From Verrucomicrobiota bacterium (lineage in GTDB: Bacteria; Verrucomicrobiota; Lentisphaeria; Oligosphaerales; Oligosphaeraceae): DNA of 6,390 bases. The stretch spans positions 1 to 6,390 of the forward strand of contig JAKLHU010000134.1 of NCBI GenBank assembly GCA_022709995.1, read 5' to 3'. The position numbers were made by a program, and so were the translations under genes. The stretch's first letter is position 1; every line of letters begins with the position of its first letter. This document shows positions 1 through 5,282 of the stretch, piece by piece. The notes beneath the pieces were generated by a model. It had not been told where the DNA came from and made no database searches. It was given only the letters and a program-made list of their open reading frames with translations.

Positions 1-1
1 C

Positions 2-3000
2 GCCTGGGACTTCGCCGTGGAAACCGTCCTGGCTCTGCAGGACGGCAGTGAGGGCAGCGTCCTCGTCGGCGAGGCTGATATGTTCCAAAACCCGACCCGG
101 GTTGACGGTTTCACCATCACCGGCGGCCGGGCGTGTGGCCGCGCCGAGGACGGCTATGGCGGCGGCGGACTCCTGCCCGGCAAAGTCATCCTGACCCGCT
201 GCCGGGTGACCGGCAACCTGGCGCGCTCCGGGGGCGGACTGGCCCTCCGCGGCGGCGCCGAAGTCCATGCCAGCCTCATCGCCGACAATGACCTCCTGGC
301 CGAAGGCTGGGGCGGACTCGGCGGCGGCATCCGCCTGCTCGGCCCCGGCGCCGTGGTCGCCAATTCCGTGCTCACCGGCAATGGCGCCGCCGGCGAAGTC
401 CGGGCCGGCGGCGGCATCTACGCGGAAGGCGCCGTCACCATCGCCGCCTGCACCATCGTCGGCAACGCCGCTCTCCGCCAGGGCAGCGGCGTCAGCCTGG
501 CCGGAACCGGCGGCCAGCTGCTCAACTGCCTGGTCTGGGGTAACCTGGGTTCGTCCCCGCAAGTCTCGGACGGCGACGCCCTCATCAGCCACTGCGCCAT
601 CACCGGCGGCCCAACCAATCATGGCAATGTGCCCTTGGAAGCCGCCAACGCCGGCCCGGGCGGAGTCAACAGCAATGACAACTGGGTCGACGGCTACTAC
701 GTCTGCTTCGCCGATCCCGACAACCGCAATTTCCGTCTGGCCACCGGGTCGTATGCCATCAACCGAGGCCTGGAACCGACCTGGAATGACGATGGCGGCG
801 GAGACGCGGCCGGCCAGCCCCGGCAACAACAGGGCCATGCCGATCTCGGCGCCTATGAAAGCCCCTGGCCGGGAAACCTGGCTTTTGACTTTGCCGTGGA
901 CTTCCCCTGCCTGTACCGCGAGCGATCAGCCGTGTGGCCGGTCCCGGGACTGGCTACCCCGGAGGGCGCCGTCCTCAGCTTCCAAGACCTAAACGACTTG
1001 GCCGCCTGGCAGGAAGAGGAGGACGGCCGCTGGTCCGCCGAATGGCGCGCCGCCGGCCTGGCCAACCCGCGCCTCGAGGCGCGCATGACCGGCTCGGGAA
1101 CCGAATACTGGCGTGTCTTTTCCCTGGCCAGGACCCTGACCGTCCGGCCGCGCCCCCTGACGGTGGCCGCCGACGACCAGGAATACACCTATGGACAGGA
1201 ATTCCCGATCTTGACCTGGAACATAATCGGCGGCAGTCTGGCTGCCGGCGACACCATGACCGGAGCACTGGACAGCGCCTATGCCGGCATTCTGGACCAG
1301 AGCTATCCCATCACTCGAGGTACGCTCCAAGTCGAGGACGGCGCCGGTGGCGCCAACTACCGGCTGGAATTCTGGCCCGGCATCCTGACCTGCCACAAGG
1401 CCGAAGCGACCCTGACCGTCACCGATAACGACCTGGTCTACAACGGCACGACCGCCGCTTTCTCCTGGACCAGCGCCCCGCCTGGCCTGGAGGGCGCCAT
1501 CACCTGCACCGGCATCGATGGCACCACCTACGGCCCCGCCTCGGAACTGCCCGTCAACGCCGGAACCTATCTCGTAACGGTGCAGGTGCAAGACCCCCAC
1601 TACGCCGGCGAAGTCGAGTCGATCCTGCACATCCACCAGGCCCCGCTGACCGTCACCGCCGCCAATTGCTCCAGAATGTTCGGCGTCCCCAATCCCGCCT
1701 TTGCGCTGACCTACACGGGCTTCTGCGCGGACGACGGCCCGGATGACCTCGAACCGCCGCTGGCAACCTGCTCGGCCGCGCCCGACAGCCCGGTCGGCAA
1801 GTATGCCATTGTCCTGTCCGGCGGCCAGGCCGCCAACTACGAACTGTTGCCGCAAGAAGGCGCCCTGACCATCACCCCGGCCACGGTCACCGTCAGCGTG
1901 ACGGTCGCTCCAGCCGTGTATGGCGACCGCCTGAATGACCTGACGGTCTCGACCGCCGCCACCCACGCCGTCACCGGCGCTCCCGTGCCCGGGACGATCC
2001 GCTGGGGCGATGCGGGCGATACGGCCCTGCCCGCCGGAGACCACGCCTGCGACTGGACCTTCCTCCCGGACGATGCCAACTTCGCCGCCGCCAACGGCAC
2101 CGCCGCCGTCATCGTCGCCAAGGCCCCGCTGACCGTCCGCGCACCAAGCCTCGAACGCGGAACCGGCACCGCGAATCCAGCCATGACACTGACCTACACC
2201 GGCTTTATCCCGGGCGAAGACGAACATGCGCCCGGAGTCTTTGCCACGACGCCAGTTCTGGTCTGCGCCGCCTCGACGGACAGCCCGGCCGGTTCCTACC
2301 CAATCCAAATCCTGCCCGGCGAAGCCGCGAACTACGAAATGACCTACCTTGATGGCTGGCTGCAAGTCCTCCTGACCTTTCCACAAGTCGACAGCATGAA
2401 TGCCCCGAATACCTTCTACGGCACATCGCTGCCAGACATCGCCTTGACCGGCCGCTTCGTGCACCCGGTGACCGGCGCCGCCGTCGCCGGGACAATGTTC
2501 TGGGAAAGTGAACCGGAATTGCTGCCGGCGGGAACGCATTCCCGCCCCTGGCGGTTCGTTCCCGACAACGGTGACTGGTACGCCCCCGTCACCGGCATGG
2601 CCGACATTGTCGTCCTCCCGCGCCAACTGGTGATTGCCGCCGTTGCCGGCAGCAAGAGCTATGGCGAAAACGACCCGCCATTCGCCTGGGAGTTCGACGC
2701 CGAGTCCATGCCCCTGGTCGACGGCGACGCCCTTGACGTGCTGGTGCGACGCTCCGCCGGGGAAATGCCCGGCGCCTATGAACTGTGGCCGGAAGTCATC
2801 GGCCTCAGCGACAATTACACGGCCAGGCTCCTCCCCGGGACCTTGACGATCCGCCGTCTGCCGGTATCGGTTTACGCCGGCAGCCAGCACAAGCCCTTCG
2901 GCGAACCGGATCCGGCCTTGACGTACACGCTCACCGGCGGCGCCCTGCTGGAAGGCGACGCCTTCAGCGGCAGCCCGAGCCGCGAGGCCGGCGAGGACCG

Positions 3001-5245
3001 CGGGTCGTACGCCATCACCCAGGGAACACTGCAACTGCCGGAGTACTACGAGCTCGCGTTCACGGCGGGCCGACTGTCCATCCTGTCGCGCCAACTCGTC
3101 ATCGCCGTCACGCCCTGGAGCAAGATCTACGGCGATCCCGATCCGGCCTGGGAATGTACCATCGCCATGGGGGCGCTGCTGCCGGGCGATGCGCTGACCG
3201 GTTCGCCGGCACGCCAGCCGGGCGAAGCCATCGGCAAATACGCCTTTACCGCCGGCGACCTGCGGGTCAATGACAACTACACGCTCAACTTCAGGAGCGG
3301 CACGGTCACCATCACCCCCCGAGCCATCACCGTTCAAGCCCATGACGCCTGGCGCTTTCCCCGAATGCCCAATCCGCCCCTCACCTATGAAATAACGGAA
3401 GGCGCGGTCGTTGACGGAGCGTCCTTCACCGGTGACTTGTCCTGCACCCAGACGACCGCACTGGGCCAGTATGAAATCAAACAGGGGACGCTGGCGCTGA
3501 ACGGAAACTACACCTTGACCTATCGGCCCGGCGTCATGGAAGTGGTCTCGCCTAAAATCACGGCCTGGGAGGCCACCTCCGCCGACCTGACTTATGGCCA
3601 GAAACTCGCCGACGCCGAGCTGACCGGACGCTTCCTTCATCCCCGCACCGGCGAACCCGTCCCGGGAACCCTGCAATGGGAGCTGCCCGAGACAGCGCCG
3701 AACCCCGGCGTCCGCATGCAGGCGGCGAAGTTTCTCCCGGAGCCGTCGACCTGGCTCGACCCGGTAAAGCTGGCGGTGTCCGTGACCGTGCACCGTATCC
3801 GCCTCAAGGTGGTCGGGGAATCCTACGATATCATCTGGGGTGATCCGATTGGCGATGGCACCGGATACAAATACCAAATCACCGAAGGCGCCTTGTTGCC
3901 TGGCGATGCGCCGACCGGAAGCTTGATCTGCGTCAATACCGGCCATGTCGGGACGTATGAAATCTCCATGAGCAACTTGCGGTTCCCCGCCTATTATGAC
4001 GTCGAGTTCGTACCCGGCACTCTCACGATTCGACACCGCCACCTGACCGTGCAGGCCGACGACATGAGCAAGCTCATGAACCACCCCGATCCATTCTATA
4101 CCTACACCATCATCGACGGCTCCCTGGCCGGAACCGCGTTTTTCAGCGGCATCTTTATGCGCGAATCCGGCGAAACGCCAGGAACCTATCGCATGATGCT
4201 GGGCACATTTAAAGTGTCGACTGCCGATTGCATCCTGCACTTTGTCGAAGGCACCTTCACCATTCTGCCCGTGCCGGTGCAGCGAATCGTCTACGCCACC
4301 TCAATTTATGTCGGCGAGACGCTGTCCCGTTCAACTCTGCGTGGCGTGCAGGGCTTTGAAGACACTGCCGTCCGCGGCGGTTCGGCCGCAACCCTGGCCT
4401 GGGCGTCGCCAGACGCGCTGCTTCCGGCGGGGACCTGGTCGCAGGAATGGCTGTACAGCGATGATACAGGCATCATCGACCGCGGCATGTGCAACGTGAA
4501 GGTGATCCCGCTCCGGGTGACCGTGGCCCCGAGATACTCTCCCCGGGTGACCCGCGGCGACGAAGAAGAAGACTTCCCCGCCGATGACGTCGGGGATGAC
4601 TGGGGCGTCGACCGGTTTGCCAGCCTCGAAGAAGCCTTGGCCGCCGTTGCCCCAGGCGGCGAAGTGCTGGTTGAACCGGGTGAATATCTGGCCCCGGCCC
4701 AGGGGTGGATCATTGACCAAAGCGTGACCATCACCGGCTATGAGGACGCCCCGTCGCCGAATCCAAATCCACAATCGGCACCGGAACCAGGGGAGGAACA
4801 GGAGCCGGCGCCAGAGTTGCGGCCAGAGCCGAAAACGGAATCGGAATCGCTGCCGAGACCCGAATCGCTGCCGGGGCAGGAGTCCGGGGGGGCGCTCGAA
4901 CCGGAATCGTGGCCGTGGCCACAGGCACAGTTCAACCCAAGTTCTGAAGTCATTCTGCGGGGAGAAATCATCATCGCCGGCGACGAGGACGCGGACATCG
5001 AGCTCAGCGGCTTGACCATCCTGGCACCGACCGGCGCGGTCGCGGTCAGAATCGCGGCCAAAAACGCCTCCGTACGCCTGCTGGAAAATTGTCTCCGCGG
5101 CGACCAGTCGGCCATACGAGTCGAGGATTTTTTCTCGCTTTACATAGACGGCAATGTGCTCTCCGGCATGGAGAGCGTGTCCGCTCCCGACCGCCTCGAC
5201 ATCCCGCCAGCCTGGCTGGAGCAGAATGAGTTTCAGACCCCGTGA
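2..5245 (+). CDS. Giant multidomain surface/secreted protein: beta-helix, MBG-type Ig-like repeats, beta-helix (5' partial)
   Basis: The frame is open from the first complete codon at base 2 to TGA at 5243-5245 (1747 codons), so the gene begins upstream. The GTG at 17 lies inside an uninterrupted beta-helix sequence and has no ribosome binding site, so it is not a credible start. Residue numbers here count that GTG as 1. Domain order: parallel beta-helix (about 1-200), 'NFRL...DLGAYE' closing block (233-281), unassigned segment (282-378), about 14 Ig-like modules (379-1498), start of a second beta-helix (1530-1576), Pro/Glu-rich linker (1577-1640) and beta-helix remnant (1641-1742). MBG modules and such helices are known from large secreted bacterial proteins; export is inferred because the signal peptide would lie outside the window. 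No transmembrane segment, LPXTG or PEP-CTERM-like tail is visible, so the means of surface retention is unknown. Role: probably adhesive, scaffold-like or glycan-contacting. No catalytic residues can be named. Confidence 0.9.
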   Translation, partial: AWDFAVETVLALQDGSEGSVLVGEADMFQNPTRVDGFTITGGRACGRAEDGYGGGGLLPGKVILTRCRVTGNLARSGGGLALRGGAEVHASLIADNDLLAEGWGGLGGGIRLLGPGAVVANSVLTGNGAAGEVRAGGGIYAEGAVTIAACTIVGNAALRQGSGVSLAGTGGQLLNCLVWGNLGSSPQVSDGDALISHCAITGGPTNHGNVPLEAANAGPGGVNSNDNWVDGYYVCFADPDNRNFRLATGSYAINRGLEPTWNDDGGGDAAGQPRQQQGHADLGAYESPWPGNLAFDFAVDFPCLYRERSAVWPVPGLATPEGAVLSFQDLNDLAAWQEEEDGRWSAEWRAAGLANPRLEARMTGSGTEYWRVFSLARTLTVRPRPLTVAADDQEYTYGQEFPILTWNIIGGSLAAGDTMTGALDSAYAGILDQSYPITRGTLQVEDGAGGANYRLEFWPGILTCHKAEATLTVTDNDLVYNGTTAAFSWTSAPPGLEGAITCTGIDGTTYGPASELPVNAGTYLVTVQVQDPHYAGEVESILHIHQAPLTVTAANCSRMFGVPNPAFALTYTGFCADDGPDDLEPPLATCSAAPDSPVGKYAIVLSGGQAANYELLPQEGALTITPATVTVSVTVAPAVYGDRLNDLTVSTAATHAVTGAPVPGTIRWGDAGDTALPAGDHACDWTFLPDDANFAAANGTAAVIVAKAPLTVRAPSLERGTGTANPAMTLTYTGFIPGEDEHAPGVFATTPVLVCAASTDSPAGSYPIQILPGEAANYEMTYLDGWLQVLLTFPQVDSMNAPNTFYGTSLPDIALTGRFVHPVTGAAVAGTMFWESEPELLPAGTHSRPWRFVPDNGDWYAPVTGMADIVVLPRQLVIAAVAGSKSYGENDPPFAWEFDAESMPLVDGDALDVLVRRSAGEMPGAYELWPEVIGLSDNYTARLLPGTLTIRRLPVSVYAGSQHKPFGEPDPALTYTLTGGALLEGDAFSGSPSREAGEDRGSYAITQGTLQLPEYYELAFTAGRLSILSRQLVIAVTPWSKIYGDPDPAWECTIAMGALLPGDALTGSPARQPGEAIGKYAFTAGDLRVNDNYTLNFRSGTVTITPRAITVQAHDAWRFPRMPNPPLTYEITEGAVVDGASFTGDLSCTQTTALGQYEIKQGTLALNGNYTLTYRPGVMEVVSPKITAWEATSADLTYGQKLADAELTGRFLHPRTGEPVPGTLQWELPETAPNPGVRMQAAKFLPEPSTWLDPVKLAVSVTVHRIRLKVVGESYDIIWGDPIGDGTGYKYQITEGALLPGDAPTGSLICVNTGHVGTYEISMSNLRFPAYYDVEFVPGTLTIRHRHLTVQADDMSKLMNHPDPFYTYTIIDGSLAGTAFFSGIFMRESGETPGTYRMMLGTFKVSTADCILHFVEGTFTILPVPVQRIVYATSIYVGETLSRSTLRGVQGFEDTAVRGGSAATLAWASPDALLPAGTWSQEWLYSDDTGIIDRGMCNVKVIPLRVTVAPRYSPRVTRGDEEEDFPADDVGDDWGVDRFASLEEALAAVAPGGEVLVEPGEYLAPAQGWIIDQSVTITGYEDAPSPNPNPQSAPEPGEEQEPAPELRPEPKTESESLPRPESLPGQESGGALEPESWPWPQAQFNPSSEVILRGEIIIAGDEDADIELSGLTILAPTGAVAVRIAAKNASVRLLENCLRGDQSAIRVEDFFSLYIDGNVLSGMESVSAPDRLDIPPAWLEQNEFQTP
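107..610 (+). other. N-terminal right-handed parallel beta-helix domain
   Basis: Residues 31-198 show successive coils of about 20-30 residues with the pattern GGG-(I/L)-x-L/Y ... small hydrophobic strand ... (V/L)-x-(G/D)-N. Examples are GFTITGG at 31-37, VILTRCRVTGN at 57-67, HASLIADN at 84-91, VANSVLTGN at 114-122, TIAACTIVGN at 141-150 and LLNCLVWGN at 168-176. Conserved Asn at coil ends fits an asparagine ladder, and Gly-rich turns between coils are typical of pectin-lyase-fold proteins. The segment before residue 31 (including NPTRVDGFTITGG) is the usual lead-in, so earlier coils and the N-terminal cap lie outside the window. In secreted bacterial proteins this fold is often a polysaccharide lyase or hydrolase, or an adhesin. 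No lyase active-site signature could be picked out, so only the fold is claimed. Confidence 0.85.
713..859 (+). other. Beta-helix closing block ('NFRL..GSYAIN.G...DLGAYE')
   Basis: Residues 233-281 contain DPDNRNFRLATGSYAINRG, then a Gly/Asp-rich stretch, then GQPRQQQGHADLGAYE. The combination 'D...NFRL..GS.AIN.G' plus 'G..R...G..DLGAYE' is a common ending of secreted bacterial parallel beta-helix proteins; from memory, such proteins are often annotated as 'choice-of-anchor Q' or 'right-handed parallel beta-helix repeat-containing', and are frequent in PVC-group bacteria. Here it marks the C-terminal boundary of the first helix. In many proteins the block lies close to the C-terminus. Here nearly 1460 further residues follow, so the Ig-like array looks joined to an otherwise complete helix module. 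Confidence 0.75.
860..1150 (+). other. Unassigned segment between beta-helix and Ig-like array
   Basis: Residues 282-378 join the beta-helix closing block to the first clear MBG-type module. The segment is rich in Trp, Arg and Glu (WQEEEDGRW around 331-339, EYWRVFSLARTLTVRPRP at 363-380) and has alternating hydrophobic positions compatible with beta-strands. The last strand, TLTVRPRP, has the form of the linker strand that joins Ig-like modules elsewhere in this protein. The segment may therefore be a strongly diverged Ig-like module or a special cap between helix and array. I do not recognise a named domain. Confidence 0.4.
1151..4510 (+). repeat. Tandem array of about 14 MBG-type / Ig-like modules (protein-level repeat)
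   Basis: Residues 379-1498 split into 77-86-residue modules joined by short 'xTLTI-(R/P)-R-x-LTV' strands. Approximate residue bounds: R1 379-458, R2 461-540, R3 541-620, R4 621-700, R5 701-785, R6 786-867, R7 868-946, R8 947-1023, R9 1024-1100, R10 1101-1177, R11 1178-1258, R12 1259-1339, R13 1340-1417, R14 1418-1498. Class A (R1, R3, R5, R7-R10, R12, R13) follows 'LTV.a...s..YG.pdP..tY.i..G.l..GD...G......G...G.Y.I..G.l....NY.l.f..G.LTI', the recognisable MBG (MBG_2-like) pattern; R2 is a variant. Class B (R4, R6, R11, R14) follows 'YG..l.d..l.g...hp.TG.pVpGt..W.......paG.....w.F.Pd......' and resembles YG-containing Ig-like modules often found with MBG domains. Such arrays act as extended stalks in exported proteins; the ligand is unknown. 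Pfam-level naming is from memory of the motif, not a search. Confidence 0.82.
4745..4936 (+). other. Pro/Glu-rich linker inside the C-terminal beta-helix
   Basis: Residues 1577-1640 are low-complexity, dominated by Pro, Glu, Ser and Gln with almost no hydrophobic residues except a late WPWP (1632-1635). It contains repeated PEP, PNP and E-S-L-P units. Such sequence is expected to be extended and disordered. It sits between the first helix strand (VTITGY) and the next (VILRG), where ordinary beta-helix proteins have only a turn, so it probably loops out of a helix turn rather than separating two domains. Confidence 0.75.
4844..4879 (+). repeat. Short 18-bp tandem repeat in the Pro/Glu linker
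   Basis: The 12-mer gaatcgctgccg occurs at 4844-4855 and again at 4862-4873, an 18-base period encoding the hexapeptide pair ESLPRP / ESLPGQ. A degenerate copy, gaatcgtggccg, lies at 4904-4915 (ESWPWP). The period is a multiple of three, so expansion or contraction would keep the reading frame. This suggests the linker grew by slippage. Confidence 0.7.
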
Positions 5246-5268
5246 CCGGCGTTCTGGTCAAACGCCGG
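5246..5268. terminator. Perfect 8-bp hairpin between convergent stop codons (putative bidirectional terminator)
   Basis: The arm ccggcgtt (5246-5253) is exactly complementary to aacgccgg (5261-5268), with the 7-nt loop ctggtca. It begins directly after the TGA of the + gene and lies 14 bases from the TGA of the - gene. The GC-rich stem and position between two gene ends fit a shared terminator. Neither side is followed by a T-run, so it is not a canonical intrinsic terminator; it may instead stabilise 3' ends or work with Rho. Confidence 0.55.
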
Positions 5269-5279
5269 CCCGCCGGGCC
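5267..5279. other. Overlapping small GC hairpin
   Basis: ggccc (5267-5271) pairs with gggcc (5275-5279) around the 3-nt loop gcc. It shares bases 5267-5268 with the right arm of the larger hairpin, so the two stems compete at those positions. The larger stem should win. In such GC-rich DNA a 5-bp stem can easily arise by chance. Confidence 0.3.
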
Positions 5280-5282
5280 TGC

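Larger units (their letters stand above)
4511..5242 (+). other. C-terminal split beta-helix domain
   Basis: After an acidic stretch (1514-1532, DEEEDFPADD and following), residues 1530-1576 read as a classic beta-helix N-cap: a 'SLEEALAAVAPGGEVLVEPGEYLAP' type segment (shortened here: SLEEALAAV at 1536-1544 and GGEVLVEPGEY at 1547-1557), then SVTITGY at 1569-1575. This is the pattern 'F.tleeAl.av.pGgtVlv.pG.Y ... .vTItG' seen at the start of pectin-lyase-like proteins. A Pro/Glu-rich linker then intervenes. Helix-like strands resume at 1644 (EVILRGEIIIAG, IELSGLTILAP, VAVRIAAKNASVRLLENCLRG, IRVEDFFSLYIDGNVLSG) and stop at residue 1742. Only about four coils remain, few for a stable stand-alone helix, and no sorting or membrane tail follows. 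Confidence 0.7.

Noticed and set aside
17..19. GTG as the start codon of the giant gene
   Set aside because: The frame is open upstream to the window edge, no Shine-Dalgarno-like sequence precedes it, and the position is within beta-helix sequence; a signal peptide would be expected further upstream.
989..4240. A 3.25-kb open frame on the minus strand opposite the Ig-like array
   Set aside because: It is in exact codon register with the sense gene, so antisense stops could only arise from sense codons TTA, CTA or TCA, which a high-GC genome rarely uses; it ends where the sense strand has CTA (989-991). Its translation is Gly/Arg/Gln-rich without recognisable domains, while the sense frame has clear repeated domains.
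4553..4561. RGD tripeptide (residues 1513-1515) as a cell-adhesion motif
   Set aside because: A three-residue match in an acidic stretch is expected by chance, and there is no evidence of a host integrin partner.
4740..5015. Arg/Asn-rich plus-strand frame over the Pro/Glu linker
   Set aside because: Its low-complexity RNR/RGR composition is simply the linker repeat read one base off.
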